In this document: positions 1 to 10,983 of the stretch, one piece after another
How positions within the stretch are numbered: the first letter of the stretch is position 1
Layout: each line of letters starts with the position of its first letter
Source: Panorpa germanica
Lineage: Eukaryota; Arthropoda; Insecta; Mecoptera; Panorpidae
Direction: 5' to 3'
DNA: 64,000 nt
Assembly (NCBI GenBank): GCA_963678705.1
Contig: OY783211.1
Span: forward strand, 18,738,603 to 18,802,602
Position numbers and translations under genes: made by a program
The notes under the pieces: model-generated
Database searches by the model: none
The model's input: the letters and a program-made list of their open reading frames with translations, nothing else
Told to the model about the DNA's origin: nothing

Positions 1-278
1 CATAGATGTAGATGGAGACTAGAGGATCCACCCCTTGTCCTTCGCGGTTCATATGTGGATCAGTCGAGCAATTCGTAGACAGAATAAACAGCCAGCAGTA
101 AAATTATGTAATAGCTGAACATTGCAAGTTGATACAAGAATAAATTGTTTAAATATTTCGATGTACTTGCCAAATTTTTGCAACAAATTCAATTATATTC
201 AGTCACAAGTTGGGGCTTTTTATAAGCTGAAGTATCCATAAATGTGTGCATGGGAAAGAGGTAATTAACCATTATATT

Positions 279-2284
279 CCCAGGTAGAAATGTAACGCGC
301 TAGTAGCACGCTAGCAAGCCAAATCTTGCTAACTTCGTTACTATTTCTCTATGACAGGTAGAAAATTAATCTTGTAATAAGTTTATAGCAAGGTAACAAG
401 CTTCAAATGTACTTTAAGACAATTTTTCACCTGTGTTATAACCTGGGCTTCTGAAAATGGGACGTTTGGCCACCTTAGCACCTTACTAGAACTAAAAAAA
501 CGTAGACGCATATATAATTTCTAAACTAATGCGTTCAGTATACTTAAAAAGAATCTAGAATTTATATTTAATAATAATACATTCAGTAAACGATCATTTA
601 GTTAAAAAAATATTTGAAATAATTTCTAGTTTGTAATAAATGTACAAAAAATGAATCGTATAATAATCAAATTAATAACAATTATATGAATTAAACAGGT
701 CTAATCCAGTTAGAACAAAAAAACTCAAATCTGACTGCAACTTGCATAGATTAAACGGTAAATTATAGGTTAGGAATTTATATAAGATATTTTTATACGG
801 AATTTCGTTGGATTCAGATATACTTAATTTGGGTTGTTTAAATCTTATTTAAATATCACATATCCAATGGTTTTATTCCATAATTCTGAGAAATTGAAAG
901 CAAAAAAATTCTTTTTAATTTTTTTTGCGCTCCGTTGTATATCATTACAACAATAAGTTGCAAGTTTGATCGGATTCATGCTTTATTATTGCCAAATTTG
1001 AATAAGTACTAAATAACGGGTATATAAATGTATATTAAATACAGGACCGCATTTACATAAATACGCCGTGGATCTCCACAAAATTGTCTATACAAAAACT
1101 TTAAAATTTCATAAACAATTTTGTAGTACCTTTTCTCGCGGTTATTATTTTATAATTAACATTATAATGGAGGAATTTAAAAGGGACAAGATAAGAACAG
1201 AAGCAGGAAGGAGAGCAGTCAAGTTCGAGGAGAAAATGAGTAACGCTGAAGGCGAAAACCTAAGACAAAGAAGTGAGGAGAGTAGAAAGGAGGGTTGAGG
1301 AGAAGGCCCGAAAAAGAGAAAGGAGTATTATGAAAGGAATGGAATAGCGACGGAGGAGGCAGCGAGAAGAACAGAAGAAGACACAAGTGTGGAAGAGGAG
1401 CTAAGGTGAAGGGACTGGGAAATACAACAGGAAAGAATGGAAGAAATTGAGGAGAGCTATTATAATAAAATATATAAAAGGATTTGGGAGAGAGAAATAC
1501 CAGAATACTTAAGAGAAAAAGACACAAAAAACATGAGAAGGATTGCCAGGTTCAGATTGGGAAACGAGGAGAACGAAAACAGATACTGGGCAAAACGGGA
1601 TGTGCGGAACGTAGATAGAAACATTGGAGCACATTCAATTTTCCTGTGAGAAAAAGCTTATAACCAAAAATATATTGGCAGTTATTAAAAGGAGGCAGTG
1701 AAGAGAAGAGGTGGATGGCAGAGATTGAGAAAAGGAACGAGGAAAGTGAAGGAATGGCAGAGTAGAAACAGGAGGGAGAGTAACAGGAGAAGCGAGGCAG
1801 TAGCACTAGCAGTTTTGTTTTTATTTTTATTAGGATCATTTTTTTTTCGTTTGGAAAGAGTGAAAATGTTTAGATTTAATAAGGATCAAAATTGAGTTAA
1901 GCACAATGACATGTAAATAACTGAGTTAAGGCACAAGAATGTATTGCCAAATGGCAAAAACATTAAAAATAAAATAATAATAATAATATTTAGTAACTAT
2001 AAAACAAGCTTATTGGGTTCGTACGAACTGAGTAAGGTTTAAATATTTCAACAGCTAGCGTTAAGTGCATCACACAAAACATGTATGTTACCTTACATTT
2101 ATAAAATATTGTATTTAATCAAAACCTAGTAATATTTAATCCAATACCTTAAAAGAATATCCCAATATTTTATAATCCTTAAAAGAAGTTTTATGAGTGT
2201 GCTAATGCGCAAAAGCGTGCCCAAGTAGCATCAAAACATGCTAGCGTACTAGAAGCTAACTCTAACGTTACATTTCTACCTGGG
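279..2284. mobile_element. 2-kb TIR-bounded DNA element carrying a LINE fragment
   Basis: The ends are inverted repeats: CCCAGGTAGAAATGTAACG at 279-297 and its reverse complement ending at 2284. Near each end lie GCTAGC-containing subterminal motifs (about 300-316 and 2239-2246). No transposase is visible. The interior is AT-rich and contains a 5'-truncated LINE (about 1139-1987), so it is probably a non-autonomous element that later received a retrotransposon. No clear target duplication was seen: the flanks are attatatt on the left and tcttaatt on the right. The superfamily is therefore unassigned. A segment resembling 351-445 recurs outside the element at 3126-3217. The pairing of the ends is seen directly. 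That they bound one mobile unit is inference. Confidence 0.55.
1139..1987 (+). mobile_element. 5'-truncated R1-clade-type non-LTR retrotransposon (C-terminal end and 3' tail)
   Basis: Broken reading frames on the plus strand give a highly charged Arg/Glu/Lys-rich sequence typical of the region after the reverse transcriptase in insect R1-clade LINEs. These include EYYERNGIATEEA (about 1329-1365) and EIPEYLREK followed by RFRLGNEENENRYW (about 1495-1590). The cysteine/histidine knuckle expected right after NRYW is gone: only scrambled codons and a stop follow. At least two further in-frame stops occur (1296, 1408). The fragment ends with GCCAAATGGCAAAAACATTA (from about 1948) and an (ATA)n-like tail reaching about 1987, the usual 3' end of such elements. 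The same tail recurs at 56211. It is a dead copy: no endonuclease or RT core is present. Confidence 0.65.
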
Positions 2285-3663
2285 TCTTAATTAAAAATGA
2301 TGTGCGAACATTTATTGGCAAGAAATTGCGAAAATAAATGTCCTAAATCTTAAATACTACATTAGTCAATAATCGCCAATCCGCAAACCTGTTCCAACCT
2401 GCAATTAACCGCATATTCCAGCTCGAGTAGACTTTTCAAACAAAGGTACGCAGCCTGTAAATTCGCAATAGGCTTACTGATACGTTATACCAGTGTATTA
2501 TAAATTTAACGATGCTTCTTTGTAATCTTCTCAGAATTTGACCCAATAATAAATAAAATATTTAGCAATAGTCATCAAGCAATCATTCAAGGTTAAAAGT
2601 CTGCCATTTAAAATATTTAACATTTTTTACATTCATAAAAACTATAAATTTAATATTACATATTTTATAAAAAGAACGCAGTTAATTGGTCTATGATTAT
2701 TTTGTGTTGATCTTTCTGTGTTGAGTGACCATGGGCGACTTCTTCGGACCAGAAGCACGTTCAAAGTTGCATCCAGATGTGCGAGTATTTCTATCTCGAT
2801 TCTCAATGTGAAATGATCATCATTTTTATTTATTAGTTAGGTTTATACTTAATTAATATTTTGATTGCATTTTTAATACATGTAACCTTCATTTTTAAAT
2901 TATTTCATTGACAAATTGATATTTGTTATTTAGTTATTTTAAAACTAAATTCGAGGAGAGAATATTTAGATCTTGAACTTTAATTTTTGGTTCCTAAGCT
3001 ATAAACAAAAGGTGGACAAATTTAGAAATAGAAAAAAATATGAGCGGATAGTGTCATGCGTGATTTTCTTTAAAAGTTATGTCTTTGTGATCTGAATTTT
3101 ACATCTATCGCCTTACAACTTCTATGTCTGATGTAGAAAATGAATCTTGTAATGAGCTTGAAGCAAGCTTGAAACTTGTACTACTAGACAATTTTATACC
3201 TGTACTGTAACTGCGATTTGTTTATGCCTAAAATTAAAGAACGACAGTTTCCCCTCGACTCGCTCATTTCACAAAATCAGTGCTAATATTTCCTACATAA
3301 TACAGCATGTGTATTTAAATTCATTTATTCTCATATAAATACACATATAACGTGTTTTTCGTAAAATTGTTATGCAAATTAAATATTTTTAATTAATTTT
3401 AATCATTTTTATAGTTATTCAGTATCTAAATGACATCATTTATAAGTTGCAATACTTAAAAATAGAATTTTATCAAGGAAATATTTGATGTACATTACTT
3501 ATACGTACTTTTTCTCATTTTGACAAGATCAAAGAAAATCACGGTGAAAATGCAACAACAAACTTCACTTTATTTCTTTATCTATTATTAATTAAGACTC
3601 AACTATTTCTGAAATCCGTAAGATAATTATTTTATTCTACTTAAAAAGTTTAACATCTTTGAA
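2285..3663. other. Intergenic AT-rich stretch with a dispersed-repeat copy
   Basis: No convincing protein-coding gene apart from the small ORF listed separately at 2731-2811. The segment 3126-3217 (TAGAAAATGAATCTTGTAAT and onward) resembles 351-445 in the TIR element upstream and marks a second, diverged copy of that repeat. The rest is low-complexity AT-rich sequence. Confidence 0.5.
2731..2811 (+). CDS. Candidate 26-residue small ORF
   Basis: An ATG in a strong eukaryotic context (gaccATGG) opens a 26-codon frame ending in TGA. The product begins MGDFFGPEARSKLHP and ends FLSRFSM. Base composition is clearly more balanced than the surrounding AT-rich DNA, and the codons look gene-like. I recognise no family. 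No splice donor is evident before the stop, so it would be a complete micropeptide, or the relic of a longer exon. It could also be chance. Confidence 0.25.
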   Translation: MGDFFGPEARSKLHPDVRVFLSRFSM

Positions 3664-3735
3664 TCGGTCTCGAACCCACTAACCTTAGGCGTTGCAAATA
3701 ATCATTCTGACCACTGCGCCATTTAAGGTTAGAAA
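3664..3735 (-). repeat. tRNA-derived SINE head (pol III A and B boxes)
   Basis: Read on the minus strand, the segment has an A-box-like TGGCGCAGTGG and, about 45 bases later, a B-box-like GGGTTCGAGACC, the spacing of an internal RNA polymerase III promoter. The acceptor arms do not pair and the T stem is imperfect, so it is not a functional tRNA. Downstream on the same strand (below about 3664) the sequence runs into AT-rich body sequence, consistent with a SINE. The SINE family is unknown. Confidence 0.5.
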
Positions 3736-4330
3736 TACTAACTGTTGAATATTTTTTAATTTTGTTTTTCTCTGCTTACAAATACGTAAATAATACGACG
3801 GAGCCCAGAAGATTTGTGCATCGGAACAAATAACATTCAATTAAGTTTATTTTTGTTTAACAAGTAAACATTACTTTAAATTCTTGAATATACTCGTATA
3901 AGATACAATATAAAGTAATTAAGTTGACAAAACAAACTACAGCCATTAATCAATCTGATTGGTGGTAGAAATATTGAAATTTTTTAAATTACATTGAAAC
4001 AGTTATTTATGTCTTTTGTACACAGAGAAAAATAATATTACCGTATTATTTTATCATTAAAAAACCATACATTTTTTTTAAATAAAAGGCAGAAGCTGAT
4101 TTTGAGCTTGAGAGCCACTGCTTGAAGCCACAGGACAAAATTTTAAGCACGTTTTAAAATTAATATAAACATTTTCAACAAAATGTTTTGATCCCATTAA
4201 TTAATATGTGTCGAAACAATGAAATAAATAAATGAAATATTTTTAATATCATTTTATAATTAATATCATTAATTATGATTTTGTTTAATGTATGATCTCC
4301 CACAGAGTGCCGACCGCCGCGCCGCCTGAT

Positions 4331-4578
4331 GACTGATAAATCCGATGAACTTTCCACGACTTACGTACATATTCTTTATTTCCTCTGGATTCGAGTTTTC
4401 AAGCTGGTTTGCCGCGTAAATGGGCGTACTACACACGGGCTATATCTGTATCTGCATTAAGATGCAACGATAAGCCACGTGGACTGCCACTCTATGTGTT
4501 AATTGCGTAGGAGGAGGTGTGGTGGGTGGAGGGTGGCGGGAGCAACGGTTACCGTGCAGTTACATTGCTCCTGGATAT
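4331..4578. repeat. Dispersed repeat, copy 1 of an inverted pair
   Basis: Blocks such as AACTTTCCACGAC, GGCTATATCTGTATCTGCAT, AACGATAAGCCACGTGG and ATTGCTCCTGGATAT recur in the same order on the opposite strand at 8058-8220. Copy 1 has about 90 extra bases (GGAGG-rich, about 4480-4563) before the last block. The pair could be the ends of one larger element or two separate insertions. Confidence 0.5.
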
Positions 4579-4904
4579 GACGCATGTTGAATTGCTGTAC
4601 AAAAATTTTGTTTATTTGTGAACTACTTCTACAGGTCACTTAACATGAAATTGACCAATTTGTAATTTTTATATCAACATTTCTGACAAATTTATTGGCT
4701 CATTTCCTGCAATTGTTTCGTAGTATCCATCCTGATTATGCTTTGACTGCCTCAAATTAAACTTCTATTAATAACTTCTACATAACAGTTGTTTTCTTAC
4801 CACGTGCTTTTCTGAAAGATATTTAACCTTAAAATTAAGAAGACTACCCAATTTAGAAAATTATTTATGTTTTCAAACTCAGTACCGGTCAACTTATTCC
4901 ACCA

Positions 4905-5110
4905 GCACTATATAAACGCATCAGTTTAACCGTCGCCGTCGCCACGTGACTTTTAAATTCTTACACGTGTGTAGTGCATTTCTATAAATAACAGCCCGTG
5001 CTCCACTTACTGCTCATGCGCTTTGCGTCGTGCGCGTCATCCAACGCATCGTATCGACGCATTGCGCATGCGCATATGCACGCGCAATCTAAATTAGAAT
5101 TCTAACTCAT
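4905..5110 (+). promoter_or_regulatory. Promoter-like CpG-rich patch with a perfect NRF1/Ewg palindrome
   Basis: In otherwise CpG-poor AT-rich DNA this patch packs TATAAA (4911-4916), TATAAATA (4983-4990), a CACGTG E-box (about 4943-4948), CGTCGCCGTCGCC, and the palindrome TGCGCATGCGCA (5063-5074). That palindrome is the known binding consensus of NRF1 and its insect homologue Erect wing. No adjoining coding exon is recognisable. It could be a distal first-exon promoter for the calcium channel beta gene downstream or for an unannotated transcript. The motifs are seen directly; the promoter role is inferred. Confidence 0.35.
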
Positions 5111-5477
5111 ACGAACTCGAATACGAGTGTGTGCCTATGGGTATTACTTCATGCGTTTCTTGATGATTCTATTATTATTTTTCTTCATTTTTTTGTCACC
5201 ATTAAATGAAATAAATGTGTTCTACTTATTTATGTATTTTTTTAAATGATGTTTTGTAATGTTTCTAACTTTTAGTTGGTGATTTCTTATTTTTATTTTT
5301 ATATTTTAATAATATACTGACTTGTTTTTCTAATTTTTTTTTATGATTTTCTAAATTAAATTTCTTTTATTCTAGGAAGTGACATTTCCTTTGCTTTAAT
5401 AAAAATCTTTATAAATATGTAAAAATACAGCATGCGTATGTTTGTGCTCGAAAAATTTGAAAAGTAGTCGGTTGATT

Positions 5478-5675
5478 AAGGGCCTCCGCACACGAGGAGA
5501 CTGGTTGCAAACCTTAGCCCCGAATCTATCCGAAACGAAAGTGATTACAACTATCGAGATATAAGATATGAGATAAAACACGAGAAAGGCACACGAGTCG
5601 GCTGATTGCAAACTAAACGCGAAACGAAGTTTTCAACGAAAACGAGCACGAGCCATGTCGAGCCGTGTGTCGTGA
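5478..5675. repeat. MITE-like fragment with internal repeats
   Basis: Starts TTAAGGGCCTCCGCACACGAG. CACACGAG-(N)-GACTGGTTGCAAACC recurs imperfectly about 90 bases later as CACACGAG-(N)-GGCTGATTGCAAAC. The GGGCCTCCGCACACG start and TTA-like flank resemble ends of insect DNA transposons. The far end is degenerate (about 5665-5675, GCCGTGTGTCGTGAC), so the boundaries are approximate. Confidence 0.3.
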
Positions 5676-6802
5676 CTCTATACAATTTTTAACAATAACA
5701 AAACAGGGGATTCTATTTTGTTATATTTGATTGTATGTATGTATTTTCGTAAACATCTCTGTTGATGGTGTCATCATGAAACCAACAGTGCCCTGCGACC
5801 GAGAATTCTTGTCGCTGAATATATGCTCAAAACCAGTTTAAAATCAGTTTAGTTACTTTCGTGCCGTGTATTTTATCTCACTCGTAAACACTTTCGTTCT
5901 TTTACTAACAACACAGTTGAAATTTTGACACAACGTTACATTCGAATAAGCACGTGTTTTCGAAAATAGGATTTCATTTTTTTAGTTTCTTTTTAGTTGA
6001 TCGTCGTCTGTGTTTGTGTGTGTGTTTTTTATTTACTTTCCCATTCATTTCATATGATACTGACTAGGTTCAGCTAGTATATTATAAAATCAAAATTTTC
6101 ATTATTTGTCTTTTTAGTGATTTGGGTAAGTTTATTGCAGAGGTGTACCGAGATGGCGGTGCGCTCTGAGCCCTGTCCCAACATAGGCCCCTGATAATTG
6201 TTACTAAATAAGTTTGAAAGCGATTTTGACTAGATTCAATTGATGTCTCGTGGGAGCTAAGAAGAATGTCCCCTGCAAACAATGTTGACAAGCGCTGTCT
6301 TATAGATCTGTCCAAGCACTATAATAGCTCTTGACTAGCAATTAGTCTTAGTTTCTCATTTTAATTAATAAAAGAAATTCATAAAACAAATAACAACTAG
6401 CGCCGCGTGTACGTTGTTTCTTGAACTAGTATTTCCGTATTGCATTAACGCGCTATATTTAAAACTGCGATACCACAGTGTGGTGTTTCGTTACATCACC
6501 AATACATTTATATAATAGAAAACTACTTGCTCGATTCTAAAAATAAAATTACTTAAAAAAAAAAATTTGTTCAAAAATGTTAATTACAAAGTGTCAAATA
6601 AACAAACATTATTTTTAATTTACAGTAATTACACGGGTTTTGAAAGTTTTATGTCATTAAAAAAATTTTGAATTATTTGTAGATGATTAAATCACTTTTA
6701 ATTTAAAATGCAGAACAAGCTAATATAGTCTTTATGATAGTATGGACAAGAGATCATACTTATTTGTATTTTTCGATTTGTTTATGTTTATTATATATTT
6801 AA
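5676..6802. other. Intergenic, no gene seen
   Basis: AT-rich sequence with a short TG run (about 6009-6026). I see no exon with coding character, no clear repeat boundary and no RNA gene. Confidence 0.5.
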
Positions 6803-7552
6803 GGAGGTATAGGACGTTAACGTAAATGATGAAAACGTCGTGAAATTTGGAAGGTCAATACAAATAGTAAAAATGGTGTCTCAAAATTTTAGAGATCTAG
6901 GGTTGGTTCCTAGTTTACTTTTTATACATGATTAAAAATAGTCATTTTCCATACAAATCATAATTTTTAGAGCAATTTCACCATATAATATAACTTTTTA
7001 CTATGAAAAAATGGTAACACGGCTTTCAAAAACTAGGTGTATATAAAAGAATCTTTTCTGTAACAATTGCAAAAAGAAAATTATCAAAAGGATACCTATA
7101 TACGAAAATATTTAAATAAAACCATTAAGAAACAGTAAGTGTAGGTTATAAACCGGCAACGTTGCAAATGCCAATTTGAGCGGGAAATTCAAAATCGGAA
7201 TAAATATTTTATAAAATATAACAATTTATTTGTCAAAGAACCAAATCACACATGCGTCGACACACGTAAATTTGCAGCGTTGCAAAATTTATTATTCCTT
7301 TTTCAAAATATTTAATTTGTATTTAAAATGAATTAATATAAATTTGATATTAGTTATAGGTAATTTTTCATTTATTTAACTATTATATGCATAAAAAATC
7401 ATTTTAACAAGCAAAAAGCAGTTTAATAGGGAATTGAAAAATTCATTTTCAAAGGTACAGTCCCAATATTTGCTCGTCCCTCATGTACTTATTTTGCATT
7501 TCGTATTACCAAGAGATAAACTTTTTTGCATTGACGGTACGTCCTGTACCTC
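6803..7552. mobile_element. piggyBac-like MITE (TTAA target duplication)
   Basis: Flanked on both sides by TTAA (6799-6802 and 7553-7556). Ends are inverted repeats GGAGGTATAGGACGT on the left and ACGTCCTGTACCTCC on the right (one mismatch in 15). Length is 750 bp with no transposase. TTAA duplication is the hallmark of piggyBac insertion, although a TTA-using Harbinger-type element could also look like this. Confidence 0.6.
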
Positions 7553-9257
7553 CTTAATGAAATCGGTGTAGATATCAACATGGGTGTTCACAGAGTACGC
7601 CCTCTCCTCCTTCTGAATATCCACTAAAGGACCATGTGATCATTAGCAAATGTGTCAAATTATATTGTTATCACAGTAGACCTATGCGAGTACAGGCCTG
7701 TGGCAGCTTACCTTAATATGAAACAAGCCCCTTAACACAAACCGATGTTCTTTGAAACTCATTACGTGGATGTAAAATCCAAATTATCTGCATATTTCTT
7801 AAATCTAAATTGAAAGTCATGGTCCTATTTCACAAAATCATTCCTTAGGTATGCTATGGGTATGGGTATAGGTACCGGTCACCCTGTTTTTGCACTAGCA
7901 CTAATCTTAACTTGAAATAACTCACAACGTTTTTCTTATTAATTTTTAAATCTCAATTGTTCGTTTTTTAACTACTCTTATTGGTTTTATTTTAAAACAT
8001 ACTCCCGTACATTTAATAGTTTCTGCATTTTTCAGAGGTTGTGAACTTTTCGTCTTCGTATATCCAGGAGCAATGATAAGTCACTTGGCTGACCACGTGG
8101 CTATATGTAGATACAGATATAGCACATTGAAAATTAGAATCTAGAGGAATAATGAATATGTAAAACGTAAAATGAAAACGTATTGGAGTCGTGGAAAGTT
8201 TATCCGAATTATCAGTAATAAGGGGGCGTGGTTTTTAACAGGCACACCAGCAACAAGCAAGCAAGATATACTCTTCATTTTTGTTTATTCCAAAGAATTT
8301 TATTATTAAAAACAGCACTTATTAATATTTTCATATTGATTTTTCAAAACGAAATTATCAAAGCACCAGCCCATTAAGGACCCCTCATTTTGTAAATTTT
8401 TGAACGGCGTGGGCAACATAAAATAGTACCATCTAATATTAAAGCGTCAGAAAAAAACAAAATAGTGGCCCAATATAAAATGCATTTACAAAATATAACA
8501 AGAATTCAATTTAGAATGAAATCATGAAATGAAAACAGAAGCTGTGAATAATGCTTAAAGGTTCATCACCTCTGTATTATCTTGTGTTAATAATATTGTT
8601 ATAAGGCCTGTCGTTGTTCTCAGACGTGATTCAGCATAATTCTCCTGAAGTAGTCTACAACAATGTGCGTACACTGTGTACAATAAAGCGCCCCGTTCTC
8701 CTGTCCCCCCGTCCCTGGTTCCCCGCCTCTGTGATGATCGTAGATCTGCATTGTTAAGGTGTATGTGTTATAATTGAACTAAATAGAAATTTAATGACAA
8801 TACAAATTCCAGATTAAAAAAAAGAAGCTATTAGTTTTTACAGTGTACTTACTTAAGTCATATTAGTGATGTTTGATTAATTTGTGTGCTGTAAGGCTGC
8901 ACTCACACTAGAATAGAATACGTCCGTAGGGTGTTGCTTCGCATTTGGACAAGTTAACATGAGAGCAAGCACGTGTTTTAATGATTATTAATGAGAAGGT
9001 ACAAATTATATATTTTTCTGTGTTTCCCTTTCCTCAAACTTCTGTCCACGATCTCGTACACGCAATAATCATAAACTAGTCAATCACAGACGACCTTCTA
9101 CTAATATTAACAGCCTCTACCAAGGGCGAGTTGAACAACGGAACGTATGACCAAAGAATTTAAATTCAAGTATTGAAACATTGGCGCTACTAAAAAATCT
9201 CAGCTACTCGTATTTTATAAAAGGAGATGATAATCTTATTAATAAAAATAAAATCTA
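7553..9257. other. Intergenic, one repeat copy, no gene seen
   Basis: Contains copy 2 of the inverted dispersed repeat (8058-8220, listed separately), a C-rich short stretch (about 8692-8730), and otherwise AT-rich sequence without recognisable coding exons. Confidence 0.5.
8058..8220. repeat. Dispersed repeat, copy 2 (inverted relative to 4331-4578)
   Basis: The reverse complement matches copy 1 in block order: TATCCAGGAGCAAT, GATAAGTCAC..CACGTGG, TAGATACAGATATAGCACA, and GTCGTGGAAAGTTTATCCG. It lacks the GGAGG-rich segment present in copy 1. It lies about 3.5 kb from copy 1 in opposite orientation. Confidence 0.5.
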
Positions 9258-10983
9258 CAGTAGGGCCTCGGTAATCCGGACTCTCGCTTGTTCGGTGATC
9301 GCTGTAATCCGGCCGGGCAATGGGATTCGCGGGGGAGGCCCGGCGGCGTGTAGGTGCGGGGGCTGTCATGAGCCAATGCGCCGTCAGTCTTTTGTTTATC
9401 GCCTTTCGTGTAATACGTAGTGTCAATTAAGTGCGCTCGCTAACATCATGGCTCCGCCACGTAAACATTCAGCATTAACAATAAAAGACAAATTACAGAT
9501 TACAGAAATGTTAAATAAGGGTGACAGCTACCCTGTCATTGCTCGGAAGTTTGGTATAGGCAGGTCAACTGTAGGCGACATAAAGAAAAACAAAGACAAA
9601 CTCTTGAAGTTTGTTAGCCTAACAGAACGTGGTCCCGGTGTACGAAAAACACTGAAGAAATCGGAAAATCCTGTTTTAGAAGATGCTTTGTTTACGTGGT
9701 TTTTGCAACAAAGGCGATTGCATGTTCCTGTAAGTGGTGATATGATTTGTGAGAAAGCTCGAATTTTTCATCGCCAGATTACAAACTCCAATATCGGATT
9801 TAATGCAAGCCGGGGATGGTTAGACAAATTTAAAAAACGCCACGGAATAAGACGTTTAAAAATGGCCGGTGAAAAACTGTCAAATGATGAAGCCGCTATC
9901 GGACCATTCCAACTAGAGTTACAGAAAGTTATTAGAGAAAAAAAATTAACAGCGGAACAGGTTTACAATGCTGACGAATCTGGTTTGTACTGACGATTAT
10001 TGCCAGATCATACATTAGCCTCTGGCAATGAGCAGTCGGCTTCCGGAAGGAAAATGATGAAGATGAGAGTGACATTCATGCCTTGTACAAATGCGGCTGG
10101 AACTCATAAACTTCAATTGCTTGTTGTCGGAAAATCAAAAAACCCACTGGCATTTAAATCAACACGTCTTCCTGTTTGTTATCGTGCACAAAAAAATGCT
10201 TGGGTTACGAAAGACTTGTTTCTTTAGTGGTTTAAAACGGAATTCGTTCCTGCGGTCCGCCGCCATCTTTTGTCTGTTAATTTGCCTCCTCAGGCACTGT
10301 TATTGTTGGATAATTATCCTGGGCATCCATCAGCAGATGAACTTGTCTCTGAAGACGGCCACATTTTTGCAATGTTCCTGCCACCTAACACCACGGCGTG
10401 TATACAACCAATGGATCAGAACGTTATACAAAATGTGAAGTTAAATTACCGCAAATCACTTTTGGTTAACTGTCTTGCATTATGTTCTGAAAACCTCATG
10501 GACTCATTAAAATCGATAACTTTAAATTACACAGTTTTTCTTTTGGCTAATTGCTGGGCCAATGTTAAGACATCGCTAATTAACAAATCATGGAAGAATT
10601 TGCACCCTGAATTTCTCACTGATAATGACGAACCAGAAGATGATGTTCCTTTAGCCCAGCTTTTTAACAGGTTGAGGGGACCCAATGATCCTCAAATAAG
10701 TGAGGCAGAAGCTCAAGAATGGGCTGCTGGTGGTGCCGAAAGCGAGTTACAAAGATATGAAGTGTTAACTGATGAGGAGATTGTGCGAGCGGCTATGTGT
10801 GAGGACGATGAGGAAGATGAGGACAAACATTTTGTTTATATGCTATAATTTAAAAATTGATTAAAGAAACTAAGGTTAAACATGTGTTTTATTAACATTT
10901 AATATGGCATACTATAATCCGGACGCCTCGATAATCCGGAAAGGGTCTTGTTTTTGTCTCTCCGGATTAACGAGGCCCTACTG
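9258..10983 (+). mobile_element. Tigger/pogo-type DNA transposon, nearly full length
   Basis: The element is 1726 bp with TA on both sides (9256-9257, 10984-10985), the target duplication of the Tc1/mariner/pogo group. The terminal inverted repeats share CAGTAGGGCCTCG and AATCCGGA, with one mismatch between the arms (GGTAAT versus GTTAAT). Extra subterminal ATCCGG motifs occur at about 9306-9313 and 10916-10940. It encodes a pogo/Tigger transposase in one frame with two stop codons. The nearly matching ends and otherwise unbroken frame suggest a fairly recent copy. Confidence 0.9.
9448..10848 (+). pseudogene. Tigger/pogo transposase with two in-frame stop codons
   Basis: From ATG 9448 to the TAA ending at 10848 the frame is constant (467 codons including stops) but is broken by TGA at 9991-9993 and TAG at 10225-10227. 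Residues 1-55 form a CENP-B/Psq-type helix-turn-helix (KHSALTIKDKLQI.., ARKFGIGRSTVGDI). Residues about 75-140 are the CENP-B-type second DNA-binding domain (ARIFHRQI.., ASRGWLDKFKKRHGI). The DDE catalytic core follows: first Asp in YNADESG just before the TGA, second in LLLLDNYPGH (codon about 288), third in QPMDQNVI, with 34 residues between the last two Asp. The TGA sits where Tigger proteins usually have Trp (YWRLLP), a single-base change. The C-terminus is acidic. It would cut and paste the element if repaired; as read it is dead unless both stops are read through. Confidence 0.88.

Noticed and set aside
1219-1527. 102-codon minus-strand frame
   Set aside because: It is the antisense of the Arg/Glu-rich LINE remnant, giving a Pro/Ser/Phe-rich artefact.
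3664-3735. Functional tRNA gene
   Set aside because: Pol III boxes are present, but the acceptor and T stems do not pair; it fits a tRNA-derived SINE head.
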